A DNA stretch of 22,646 nt from a virus, in the IMG/VR virus record IMGVR_UViG_3300017775_000010, positions 1 to 22,646 of that record, one strand, 5' to 3'. Each line of letters opens with the position of its first letter. The stretch's first letter is position 1. The position numbers were made by a program, and so were the translations under genes. The notes under the pieces were generated by a model, which worked only from the letters and a program-made list of their open reading frames with translations, did not search any database and had not been told where the DNA came from. Shown in pieces: positions 15,486-22,329 of this stretch.

Positions 15486-16764
15486 TTTCAAATATGTGTT
15501 TTATTACTGGGAATCTTAAAGAAAATTCTCCATTTTGATTTTTACTTTCTTCAAAGTATTGTACTGTAATAGTTTTACCTAAAATTTTATTATGGTCATT
15601 TCCAAATTCTTTTCTTTGTTCTAAAGAGAATCCAGAACCTACACCAACATCAGTACCTTTATGTTTTATTGTTATATTACTTAGACAATTTATAGTCTTT
15701 TCTTTTCCTTCTTCTACTATTCTAATGTCTCCATTAGTAGCTCCAATGACTATATATTCTGCATCTTGCATTTTCTTAACCTTTAGGAGATTTCTATTTC
15801 TTTTGCCTTGATATTCACAATCTTTTCTTAGCATAACCCCTTCGTATCCACTTTCTTCTGATGCATTAACTATTTCTAATAGTTCTTCATTGTCTGATAT
15901 TTTTACTTGCTTTAATGTTTGTACGTATTTTCCATTAAAATTACAAGCTGTTCTTTCTGAAAGCTTTCTTTTACTGGTTTTTGAGTTAAATTCTTCTAGC
16001 TTTAGTTGGTCAAACACAACAAATCGTGGTGACTTTATTGTATGGTCTTTGCGTCTAATTTCTTTCATTATTCCTTGAAAGTCTTCATTGCCATCTTCAT
16101 CAACCATACAAACCTCACCATCATAAACAGTGTTAGGTTCCATCAAAGAAAATGTAGTCCCTATTAAATCTTTTCTTATGTTATCTAGTGTTTCAAATTC
16201 TTTGCCTTGACGTGAATAAAATTTTATATCACCATCAATATTTATAGCCAAACATCTAACACCATCCAACTTACGACTAGCATACCAGTCTTCATTTTCG
16301 AAGTCACAATAGTTTGGTTTATATTTTTCAGCTAATGCCACATCAAATGTAGGAATACAATTTGGTATTACTTTGTTTATTGTAGAAGTATTAGCTCTTA
16401 ATTTTAAATCTTTATCGAGAATGCAAAATATTAAATCTTTATAATCAATATTTTTTACTATAAAACCATTAACAAGTCTAATTGCATCATGGCCAGTTAC
16501 TGTTCTACTAGATAGCATTTCAAGAATATCAAATAAGTCATGATGAATGGGCATAACTAAGTCAGCCCTCTTCTTACATTGATTACTTGTTACTCCAAAT
16601 TGTTTGTGGGGACTGTAAGTGTAGTGTAGGGCTAGATGAATTATAGATGCATCATGATATAGTCCTAAAATACTTTTCTTTTCATTAGTACTTGTTGTTG
16701 ATTGCATTTCAAGTTGAAATTGCTTTAACATCTCTAAGTAATGTGGGTTTATTAATCTTGCCAT
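15469..16764 (-). CDS. 30: ATP-dependent DNA ligase, T4 gp30-like
   Basis: This 431-residue protein has all core nucleotidyltransferase motifs: motif I with the AMP-accepting lysine K165 (SRKLDGVR), motif III YDGE near 214-217, motif IIIa SPRFVVFDQL near 245, motif IV SGYEGVMLRKD near 305-315 and motif V LLKVKKMQ near 326-333, followed by an OB-fold. The N-terminal 150 residues form the helical DNA-binding region of T4-type ligases. T4 ligase has 487 residues, so this is slightly short. It seals nicks in replication and repair. The gene is followed by a nuclease-like gene and preceded by a HAD phosphatase. Confidence 0.93.
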   Translation of the reverse strand: MARLINPHYLEMLKQFQLEMQSTTSTNEKKSILGLYHDASIIHLALHYTYSPHKQFGVTSNQCKKRADLVMPIHHDLFDILEMLSSRTVTGHDAIRLVNGFIVKNIDYKDLIFCILDKDLKLRANTSTINKVIPNCIPTFDVALAEKYKPNYCDFENEDWYASRKLDGVRCLAINIDGDIKFYSRQGKEFETLDNIRKDLIGTTFSLMEPNTVYDGEVCMVDEDGNEDFQGIMKEIRRKDHTIKSPRFVVFDQLKLEEFNSKTSKRKLSERTACNFNGKYVQTLKQVKISDNEELLEIVNASEESGYEGVMLRKDCEYQGKRNRNLLKVKKMQDAEYIVIGATNGDIRIVEEGKEKTINCLSNITIKHKGTDVGVGSGFSLEQRKEFGNDHNKILGKTITVQYFEESKNQNGEFSLRFPVIKHIFENGRNV

Positions 16765-16766
16765 AT

Positions 16767-17222
16767 CTATTTATTTAATGCGTTTATTGTTGTCATAGTT
16801 TCCATAATATATTTCCAATCCATTCCATTTTTACCAAAATGAAACCATGTACCCTTAAATTTGGGCTGTCCTCTATAGCTTGTATCATCAATAAGAATGT
16901 CTCCCCTGAGTAAATCTTTCCTATGTGTTAAAAACATTTTCCTTGCCAACATTGGTACATGTTCTATTACCCAATCTCTTTTTTGAGCCCAAGCTTCTGG
17001 ATGGCTCCAGGGTGGAGTGGTTGCAATAAATACATCATGACCCATATCAATTAATTTTTTAACAGAGTCTATTGCATCTGGCATTGGTTCAAACTTTGAA
17101 AAGTCTAATACTAAATCTGGTCTGAAACCCCTCTTTTTAGAGTATTCGTGTGAGTCAGCTGCCTTTTTGAAGTTGCAAAGTACCCCATCCATATCTATAA
17201 ATATTGTTAATTTACCTTCCAT
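16767..17222 (-). CDS. HAD-family 5'-nucleotidase-like phosphatase (NT5C type)
   Basis: This 151-residue protein has HAD motif I D10-x-D12-G (FIDMDGVLCNF), motif II T68/T69 (FIATTPPWSHP), a lysine near K102 (LTHRKDLL) and acidic motif D112-D113 (ILIDDTSYRG). The short cap and the ATTPPW and RKDLLRGDILIDD blocks match 5'(3')-deoxyribonucleotidases (NT5C). It likely dephosphorylates deoxynucleoside monophosphates, which would fit with the dCMP deaminase and MazG-like genes nearby. It lies two bases before the ligase gene. Confidence 0.85.
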   Translation of the reverse strand: MEGKLTIFIDMDGVLCNFKKAADSHEYSKKRGFRPDLVLDFSKFEPMPDAIDSVKKLIDMGHDVFIATTPPWSHPEAWAQKRDWVIEHVPMLARKMFLTHRKDLLRGDILIDDTSYRGQPKFKGTWFHFGKNGMDWKYIMETMTTINALNK

Positions 17223-17224
17223 AA

Positions 17225-17998
17225 TTATATTGATTCATTTGCCATTTTATTATCTAATTCTTTTGAACAAGGAACTTCTAGTTCTAATTCTCTATGATAG
17301 TTTTTGAATTTAACTGACCACCAATATAAAATAATTGGTCTTCCACCATCACCTTCTCCATCATCATCTTCATAACAATCAACATAAGCATCAACATCAT
17401 TACAATTTAGTGCGAATGCTAATGATTCTGCCTCCTGTTCATTTGAACACTTTATAGATGGTTCCTTCCATTGTCTTCCATCTCCATTAGTACAGCTAAT
17501 CCAGCTTAATTTATCACCAGCAATTTGTTTGATTCTATCAATCTTACTTCTAGTGTCTACTAGTGAATCTGTATAATAAACATAAAATGGAACTTTATGC
17601 CCAACCATACCTTGTTTGATTTTAGGTACAAGGCCTTGATGACAAGCATCTGAATATGTTTCATGTAGTTGCCAATTAGCCATATTCTCTAGTTCATTTA
17701 TAAATTCATCATTAACATCTTGAATGGTATATCCTGAACCATAACCTGACCAACAAATTCCTCTTTGAAGTTTAACAAGTTTAGAATCATCACTAATTTC
17801 CTCCCATTCTTGTTCCATCACATCCTCATTAAAGGTGTAATTGGTTTTTAAGTCTGAAATTAGCTCTTTCCAAGATTTAAGGATATTACCTTTCATTTCC
17901 TCAGCAATCTTTTCATTGTGAGTGTACATTTCTTTTGAGTGTGGTTTTGTGATTTGAATACCGAAGTGGTATTGTGTTACTTTTTTAGTTTTTGTCAT
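17225..17998 (-). CDS. Hypothetical protein, first gene of the ligase block
   Basis: This is a 257-residue soluble protein rich in Trp and acidic residues, with a glycine/acid loop (CYEDDDGEGDGGRP) near the C-terminus. No membrane segment and no recognised motif. The ATG at 17998 has no ribosome site, only an AT-rich leader; the promoter at 18063-18097 would give a leader of about 59 bases. The family is unknown. Confidence 0.78.
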   Translation of the reverse strand: MTKTKKVTQYHFGIQITKPHSKEMYTHNEKIAEEMKGNILKSWKELISDLKTNYTFNEDVMEQEWEEISDDSKLVKLQRGICWSGYGSGYTIQDVNDEFINELENMANWQLHETYSDACHQGLVPKIKQGMVGHKVPFYVYYTDSLVDTRSKIDRIKQIAGDKLSWISCTNGDGRQWKEPSIKCSNEQEAESLAFALNCNDVDAYVDCYEDDDGEGDGGRPIILYWWSVKFKNYHRELELEVPCSKELDNKMANESI

Positions 17999-18062
17999 TT
18001 TTATATATAGTTTAATTATAAGTTATTAATTATTAATATCATTTATTTATTAATTATATATA

Positions 18063-18097
18063 AATATAATAAAAATACCGCAGGAAAAAAAACTTCT
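18063..18097 (-). promoter_or_regulatory. Candidate promoter (AGAAGTT motif class) for the ligase block
   Basis: On the minus strand AGAAGTT (18097-18091) is followed after 20 bases by ATTATATT (18070-18063). Between them lies a T-run and CCTGCGGTA, shared base for base with the promoter at 22442. A GTTAATAAC palindrome sits upstream at 18117-18125. The predicted start is near 18057. The surrounding stretch 17999-18129 holds no gene. Confidence 0.72.
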
Positions 18098-18129
18098 AAC
18101 GTACTCATTTCAGAAAGTTATTAACAATC

Positions 18130-18210
18130 TTAAAGCAATCCAAGTGTGAACACAGCAGCCATTATTAAGATGTACAGAGCTACAGACATATCGTATTGTT
18201 TTGTTTCCAT
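18130..18210 (-). CDS. 26-residue single-pass membrane peptide
   Basis: The frame encodes METKQYDMSVALYILIMAAV followed by FTLGLL. A charged N-terminus precedes a membrane segment that runs to the end. There is no ribosome site, but a canonical promoter TTAACA-17-TAATAT (18241-18269) lies upstream with a leader of about 24 bases. The family is unknown; small toxins, lysis regulators and membrane-effector peptides can look like this. Confidence 0.55.
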   Translation of the reverse strand: METKQYDMSVALYILIMAAVFTLGLL

Positions 18211-18240
18211 ATAAATAAGTATTTCATTGTTTGTATTATC

Positions 18241-18269
18241 ATATTAACTAAGTGTTAATTGTTTGTTAA
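18241..18269 (-). promoter_or_regulatory. Sigma-70-type promoter for the 26-residue membrane peptide
   Basis: On the minus strand TTAACA (18269-18264), a 17-base spacer and TAATAT (18246-18241) match the bacterial consensus well. It differs from the AGAAGTT class. A plus-strand TTGTTT-16-TATAAT (18259-18286) overlaps it. The gap 18211-18319 holds no gene other than these sites. Confidence 0.5.
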
Positions 18270-18319
18270 TTTTTCGCGGGTATAATTCTAACATTTTCTC
18301 TGGCGCGTATGGCGATTTT

Positions 18320-18436
18320 TTAACAATGTGCTATTAGAATCATTATTACAACACTTATAATAATACATACTATCCCACCAAAAGCAGCTTTTTCAGCAAA
18401 TTCTATTTGGTCTTTTCTTTTACCTTGTCTATTCAT
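18320..18436 (-). CDS. 38-residue single-pass membrane protein
   Basis: The N-terminal 18 residues are charged (NRQGKRKDQIEFAEKAAF), followed by a membrane segment (GGIVCIIISVVIMILIAHC) to the end. The ATG at 18436 overlaps the upstream gene's TAG (ATGAATAG), so translation is coupled. The family is unknown. Confidence 0.6.
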   Translation of the reverse strand: MNRQGKRKDQIEFAEKAAFGGIVCIIISVVIMILIAHC

Positions 18437-18593
18437 TTTCTTCTATATACTTTTTATAAGCCCATTGGTAAATATTTACCTTACTCATTTCCCAAAAGCC
18501 TATTCTTGTTTCAGCAAGTTCTTTAACTTCTTGTCTTAAGCCATAAGCATTAGCCTCTAGTAAAATTTCTTCTATTTGTTGTTCCTCGCTCAT
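18429..18593 (-). CDS. 54-residue charged helical protein
   Basis: The protein (MSEEQQIEEILLEANAYGLR and onward) is acidic and helical, ending WAYKKYIEENE. Its ATG overlaps the MazG-like stop as ATGA, which supports it as a real gene. The layout, with helix and aromatic residues, would suit a small regulatory or inhibitor protein; the role is unknown. Confidence 0.65.
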   Translation of the reverse strand: MSEEQQIEEILLEANAYGLRQEVKELAETRIGFWEMSKVNIYQWAYKKYIEENE

Positions 18594-18886
18594 AATTCTC
18601 TTATAAAAGTTCCATCAACCGTTTTGCCTTTACGGTCTTTAATTTCATTCCAAGCTTCTTGCAAGCAATCTTTTGGCTCCAATCCAAGTTGGTAGCAAAG
18701 AATTATTAATGTAACAAAACTATCACCCAATCCATCTATAACTTCATGGTTATTTTTCTTAAGCATAGCTCCAGCAGTTTCACCTACTTCTTCTATAACC
18801 TTTAGCATTTGAGCTTGACTATTCTCTTCTACTAAGAGACCTTTAGCATCTGCCCAAGCTTTTACATTGTTAATTAATTCATCCAT
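18590..18886 (-). CDS. MazG-like nucleoside triphosphate pyrophosphohydrolase
   Basis: This 98-residue protein matches the all-alpha MazG/NTP-PPase fold: E32-E33-V-G-E36 (KVIEEVGETAGAML) and, after 14 residues, D51-x3-D55 (VIDGLGDSFVTL), the metal-binding ExxE...xxD pattern. It is single-domain size. MazG enzymes hydrolyse NTPs or dNTPs to monophosphates and PPi and are common in marine phages, where lowering of ppGpp has been proposed. Its ATG overlaps the upstream stop (TAATG). Confidence 0.86.
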   Translation of the reverse strand: MDELINNVKAWADAKGLLVEENSQAQMLKVIEEVGETAGAMLKKNNHEVIDGLGDSFVTLIILCYQLGLEPKDCLQEAWNEIKDRKGKTVDGTFIREL

Positions 18887-19053
18887 TATTTTTTCCTTTT
18901 GTTATTGCAGGAATGTCTCTTTATATTTTTATCAATTCCTTTTTCTATTTGACTTGATATGTACATACCTCCTGCAAAGCCCATAGCTCCAGTTACTACC
19001 ATTATAATTAACCAATCCCAATTTATCTGAGATACTTCACTAACTAATTCCAT
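18886..19053 (-). CDS. 55-residue single-pass membrane protein
   Basis: The N-terminus MELVSEVSQINW is followed by a membrane segment (about residues 14-32, DWLIIMVVTGAMGFAGGMY) and a basic tail (KNIKRHSCNNKRKK), so the tail is probably cytoplasmic. The ATG lies 14 bases inside the dCMP deaminase gene and the stop overlaps the MazG-like start. The family is unknown. Confidence 0.65.
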   Translation of the reverse strand: MELVSEVSQINWDWLIIMVVTGAMGFAGGMYISSQIEKGIDKNIKRHSCNNKRKK

Positions 19054-19468
19054 ATATTTCCTTTTTATTTAATTTAACTATATTGTCTAATATTTCAAGA
19101 CCAGACATGTCTCTATTTCCTTCTAAGTATACTATCCGCTTTATGCCAGATTGCAATATAAGTTTAGCACATTCTTTGCAAGGTGCTAATGTTACATAGA
19201 GTGTAGCACCTTCACAGCTAGTACCATGTCTAGCACACTTTAATATTGCATTGGCTTCTGCGTGTATAACTTTCCAATCTGTTTTTCCTTCTACTTCACA
19301 CTTGTTATCAAACCCAGAAGGCATCCCATTATAGCCATCGGATATAATCATTTTACCCTTTACTATAAGTGCTCCTACTTTAGCTCTATTACAATGAGAT
19401 AATTTGGCCCATTCAAGTGCCATCTTCATGTAAGCTATATTATATCTGTATTGTTTAGCTGGATGCAT
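19040..19468 (-). CDS. cd: dCMP (deoxycytidylate) deaminase
   Basis: Counted from the ATG at 19468 (142 residues), the zinc ligands are H69-A-E71 (VIHAEANAIL) and C97-x2-C100 (LAPCKEC), the cytidine/deoxycytidylate deaminase signature. The enzyme makes dUMP from dCMP for dTTP synthesis. A longer start at 19504 is open but overlaps the upstream gene by 50 bases; the shorter start gives a 14-base overlap like its neighbours. The protein is shorter than T4 dCMP deaminase (193 residues) and close to cyanophage versions. Confidence 0.9.
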   Translation of the reverse strand: MHPAKQYRYNIAYMKMALEWAKLSHCNRAKVGALIVKGKMIISDGYNGMPSGFDNKCEVEGKTDWKVIHAEANAILKCARHGTSCEGATLYVTLAPCKECAKLILQSGIKRIVYLEGNRDMSGLEILDNIVKLNKKEIYGIS

Positions 19469-19685
19469 TCTTGCTGTAATGATTGTATTGTTTATGAAAG
19501 CCATTTAACTGCTGAAGGTAATAGGGAGGGGGAGTATAGTTAACATCAGTATTACAGTGTTCTATACATGTATGTAAGTCACTAAAGACTTCCTGATTAA
19601 TATGTTCACCATCAACCTCTGTATTTACATAGCTTAATAGCTCTAGTAATATTTCTAGTCTACGTATAAATTTATTCCTTTGCAT
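19455..19685 (-). CDS. Small hypothetical protein
   Basis: This is a 76-residue helical protein with a Pro/Tyr-rich C-terminus (YTPPPYYLQQLNGFHKQYNH). It starts at the ATG at 19685 inside the end of the upstream gene and overlaps the deaminase gene. No family recognised. Confidence 0.65.
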   Translation of the reverse strand: MQRNKFIRRLEILLELLSYVNTEVDGEHINQEVFSDLHTCIEHCNTDVNYTPPPYYLQQLNGFHKQYNHYSKNASS

Positions 19686-19956
19686 TATCTAATCTTAATT
19701 TTCTGTGTGTCTTGCCTACACCTAATTCTTGAGGCTTTAATTTGTAGTCCCAATCCATTCCATCTATTCTTATAATAATGTTTTCTGAATTGTAAGGTAT
19801 GTTAGTTACTATACCTCTCTTCTCTTCATAGCCGTATTTCATTAGTGGCCCTTTCCAGCTACTTCTTGGATTGCCATCATCATCTAACATGGGAGTGTTG
19901 AGTCCATATATATCAACTATTATTCTATCTCCAACTTTTAATTTTTTTCTTGCCAT
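19672..19956 (-). CDS. Small basic protein with SH3-like beta fold
   Basis: This 94-residue protein begins ARKKLKVGDRIIVDIYG, a KVGDxxxV strand pattern seen in SH3-like and KOW-like domains, with further strands RGIVTNI and NIIIRIDGMDWDYKL. That resembles small beta-barrel nucleic-acid or protein-binding modules. No ribosome site precedes the ATG. The function is unknown. Confidence 0.7.
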   Translation of the reverse strand: MARKKLKVGDRIIVDIYGLNTPMLDDDGNPRSSWKGPLMKYGYEEKRGIVTNIPYNSENIIIRIDGMDWDYKLKPQELGVGKTHRKLRLDNAKE

Positions 19957-20114
19957 TTGTCATTTTTTAAATTATTAATATTTTCTAGTAGTTTTTTATC
20001 TTGCTTCCCAGGTCTACTAACTGAGATAAATATGTATTCCACTATTGTCCACCCTATACATATCATTATTATTCCTACGAATCCTAAACCTACTATCTGT
20101 ATTATAATTTCCAT
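19938..20114 (-). CDS. 58-residue single-pass membrane protein, possibly leaderless
   Basis: Residues 5-30 form a membrane segment (IQIVGLGFVGIIMICIGWTI and on), and the rest is charged (RPGKQDKKLLENINNLKNDK). The promoter at 20121-20155 would start transcription at or within a base of the ATG, so the message may have no leader. The stop lies inside the start of the next gene. Confidence 0.65.
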   Translation of the reverse strand: MEIIIQIVGLGFVGIIMICIGWTIVEYIFISVSRPGKQDKKLLENINNLKNDKWQEKN

Positions 20115-20120
20115 ATAGTT

Positions 20121-20155
20121 AATATAACAATTTTCTGTGAATTACTTAAACTTTT
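20121..20155 (-). promoter_or_regulatory. Candidate promoter (AGAAGTT motif class), possible leaderless start
   Basis: On the minus strand AAAAGTT (20155-20149) is followed after 20 bases by GTTATATT (20128-20121). With TATATT as the -10 element, the start falls at about 20114, the A of the ATG of the membrane protein gene. Confidence 0.6.
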
Positions 20156-20348
20156 AATCAATTATTTTTGCTTCTTCTATCTTATTACAAAAATAGAAGT
20201 TTCCTTCTGCCCTTAAGACTGTGTCGCAATGAAACCATTGCTTCAATATCTTCATATCTGGGTTTTTAAGCTGTGCTTCTGGTATAACTCTTTTGATAAC
20301 ATAAGCTTCACCCCCATTAGTATACTGTATGTAACTAACTCCTATCAT
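20154..20348 (-). CDS. Small hypothetical protein
   Basis: This is a 64-residue beta-rich soluble protein with no membrane segment. The ATG overlaps the stop of the upstream gene (TAATG). Short charged regions surround an FHCD segment; no motif is recognised. Confidence 0.65.
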   Translation of the reverse strand: MIGVSYIQYTNGGEAYVIKRVIPEAQLKNPDMKILKQWFHCDTVLRAEGNFYFCNKIEEAKIID

Positions 20349-20842
20349 TAAACTCTAACAAATTTAGTGAATAACGTATTTGTTTCATATTGCTTCCACC
20401 ATATATTATACTTTTTTAGTCTGTATGCTGGTAATTTATAGTTTGAATTAGACTTACATAATCTTATAGCTTCATCTAGGTCTTCTCTATTTGAACCACA
20501 AATCTCCCATTCAACCTCTGTACAAGCTTTTCCAAGTTGTTTCCATTCTCCCATTCTATCCATTAAAGCTTCTAGTCTTGGTAAATAAGGGTGCTTGGAA
20601 TCTTTTACTGCCCAAACCCGTCTGTAATATCCGTTAGGACCTTTTGTTATGTAGTCTTTTCTACCACGAGCGGGATTCTTAGCACATATCCAGATACCAC
20701 TAGTTCCCCAACCTCTATGAGTTGATGATGGGTCGTATTTCCCTCCATCGCATAGTTCTTCTACTATAAATTTTTGTATATCTGTCCAAGTACAAGGGCC
20801 TTTAGTCCCTACATAGTCTATTATTCGTTGTGTTTTCGTCAT
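20348..20842 (-). CDS. Putative winged-helix-like small protein
   Basis: This 164-residue protein starts with a helix-turn-helix-like segment (TKTQRIIDYVGTKGPCTWTD followed by IQKFIVEEL), often seen in winged-helix modules, followed by an aromatic-rich middle and a helical C-terminus. No ribosome site precedes the ATG at 20842. A DNA-binding role is possible but the evidence is weak. Confidence 0.68.
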   Translation of the reverse strand: MTKTQRIIDYVGTKGPCTWTDIQKFIVEELCDGGKYDPSSTHRGWGTSGIWICAKNPARGRKDYITKGPNGYYRRVWAVKDSKHPYLPRLEALMDRMGEWKQLGKACTEVEWEICGSNREDLDEAIRLCKSNSNYKLPAYRLKKYNIWWKQYETNTLFTKFVRV

Positions 20843-20874
20843 AGCTTAATTGTATTTAATTATCTTTTTATTAA

Positions 20875-20888
20875 CATGTATGTACATG
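20875..20888. repeat. 14-base perfect inverted repeat
   Basis: CATGTA-TG-TACATG reads as an inverted repeat between the structured RNA and the start of the gene at 20842. It could be an operator for that gene. Confidence 0.4.
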
Positions 20889-20911
20889 GTTGATTGTTTA
20901 ACGTTCCTTCA

Positions 20912-21061
20912 GTGCTATCTGCTTCGATGATATACATGTCGACCAAAGCGATTACTGCACAAAAAATTACTTGCCGGTTACAAGTAATTAGCTGAGAGGA
21001 CCCCTTTTCACGTCCGGTATGTTTCTAGAACATTTCTCTTGTGAACTTAGGGGCCATCAGC
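20912..21061 (-). ncRNA. Uncharacterised structured RNA candidate
   Basis: This gap between the ATPase and the next gene is GC-richer than its surroundings and folds into three minus-strand domains. Domain 1 nests GCTGA/TCAGC (21061-21057 with 20995-20991), GGCCCCT/AGGGGTCC (21055-21049 with 21005-20998, one bulge), TTCAC/GTGAA (21045-21041 with 21011-21007) and ATGTT/AACAT (21033-21029 with 21023-21019). Domain 2 is a nine-pair hairpin AATTACTTG/CAAGTAATT (20989-20981 with 20973-20965) followed by six T, like a terminator. Domain 3 nests GTGC/GCAC (20960-20957 with 20915-20912), TCGA/TCGA and short inner pairs. CCGG occurs in both the domain 1 internal loop (21014-21017) and the domain 2 loop (20974-20977). 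No known RNA family is recognised. Confidence 0.6.
20961..20989 (-). terminator. Terminator-like hairpin with T tract
   Basis: A nine-pair perfect stem (AATTACTTG/CAAGTAATT) with a seven-base loop is followed by TTTTTT at 20966-20961. It could end the ATPase transcript about 95-120 bases after its stop codon. It also forms the middle domain of the structured RNA candidate. Confidence 0.6.
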
Positions 21062-21082
21062 CTGCAAACAAACAACTAAATT

Positions 21083-22273
21083 TTATTCATTGTCCTCATT
21101 AGTTTCTTCAGCGTTGAACAAGTCCTCATCTGTTCCATCATCCACATACTTTTGAACGATTTGTTTGATGAATGTTCTTTCACTGTCCACCCCACCACTT
21201 GAATCATATTGTGGGTATATAGTTACTTCCGCAGCTTCTATTAAATCAAAGCCATCATACATTATACTAGCCATTTCAACTGCTGTTCTTGTACTTATAG
21301 CGGTACCTATTCTAGGTGTTTCTGTATTTATTTCTTTTCTTGATGCTTGAGCTATTTCACATATATTGTCTATAACCTGTATATCTAAGTTTGGATATAA
21401 TTCTTTTAATAGCGAAGATTCATCTTGCTTATCTAGAAGGTCCATTTCAATTATTATAAACCTGTCCATTAGAGCTTTATCCATAACCCTTGTTGACGTA
21501 TATTCGTTACCTATATTGGCAGTTGCGATAAAACAAACACCTGGAGCAACGTTTATAGTAGGAGAACCATCAGCCTCATCTAATCTTAAATAACGTTGCC
21601 CCTGATCGAGTACAGTCATTAAAATATTCCAAGCATCTGGGTGAGCCCTTGATAATTCATCTAACAAGATTACCGCATTTTTCGTTTGAATAGCCTTAAC
21701 AAAGGTAGATTCAGAAAAATAGGTACCGTCTTCTTTGTTGAAGTGTGTATTACCTATAAGAGTAGCCCTAGGGTCCTGAGTGGCACCAAGGTTGAAGTAA
21801 AACTCCGGTCTATCCAAAGCGTTTACAAGTGATTTTGCAGCCATTGTTTTACCACAACCTGCAGCACCAGTCATCATTATATTCTTTCCCCTAACAGCTG
21901 AGCGTATAAGGTATTTCCATTTAAGGTCACCCATTTTCATCAAGTTAGGTTTTAGTTCTGGAGACTTGTTAATAAAAGCCATCATCTCTGCCTGTTCCTT
22001 TGGTACATCAGCAGCTATTGTTTTAATCTGTAAGTCTATTGGAAGGGGTTTACATCCTTTAAGCAAGCTATCAACTTGCTGAGTAGTAACCATTTTTACA
22101 ATATCACCATCTATGGTAACTTTGATAGCTTTACCTTCACGTATAGCCTTAGTAATTGTAGCTTTGTTAGTTTTGATTGCCTGACTGTTATTATAAGTGT
22201 TACCAGATACATCAACTAATGTATGTGTTGTCCCCTTAAGTAGTTCAGGTCTTAGAAATGTTGTTGTTTGCAT
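21083..22273 (-). CDS. CobS/MoxR-type AAA+ ATPase
   Basis: This 396-residue protein has Walker A GAAGCGKT at 136-143, Walker B VILLDE at 201-206, sensor 1 asparagine near N253 (FIATANIGNEY) and an arginine near R271 (KALMDRFIII), the order found in MoxR/CobS ATPases. The first 120 residues are a separate N-terminal region. T4-like cyanophages carry a cobS-like ATPase of this type. Such ATPases usually act with a von Willebrand A-domain partner, which I do not see here; one could lie to the right or elsewhere. The ATG at 22273 has no ribosome site and is driven by the promoter at 22326-22360. Confidence 0.88.
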   Translation of the reverse strand: MQTTTFLRPELLKGTTHTLVDVSGNTYNNSQAIKTNKATITKAIREGKAIKVTIDGDIVKMVTTQQVDSLLKGCKPLPIDLQIKTIAADVPKEQAEMMAFINKSPELKPNLMKMGDLKWKYLIRSAVRGKNIMMTGAAGCGKTMAAKSLVNALDRPEFYFNLGATQDPRATLIGNTHFNKEDGTYFSESTFVKAIQTKNAVILLDELSRAHPDAWNILMTVLDQGQRYLRLDEADGSPTINVAPGVCFIATANIGNEYTSTRVMDKALMDRFIIIEMDLLDKQDESSLLKELYPNLDIQVIDNICEIAQASRKEINTETPRIGTAISTRTAVEMASIMYDGFDLIEAAEVTIYPQYDSSGGVDSERTFIKQIVQKYVDDGTDEDLFNAEETNEDNE

Positions 22274-22312
22274 ATTTCAATTTTTAATTATTATTCAGTT
22301 ATTCGTTGTTGT

Positions 22313-22329
22313 TATTTATAGTATAAATA
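22313..22329. repeat. Palindrome of two late-promoter-like octamers
   Basis: TATTTATA-G-TATAAATA is a perfect 8+1+8 inverted repeat overlapping the -10 region and predicted start of the ATPase promoter. Each arm is the T4 late promoter octamer TATAAATA, one on each strand. Confidence 0.55.

Noticed and set aside
20861-21055. A minus-strand frame beginning ATG at 21055 (MAPKFTREMF), then a TAG, then about 53 open codons to 20861, which might be a stop-readthrough gene.
   Set aside because: The frame coincides with strongly paired RNA segments, there is no ribosome site, and the composition follows the GC-richer RNA. I judge the open frame to be a chance effect, though a readthrough peptide is not excluded.
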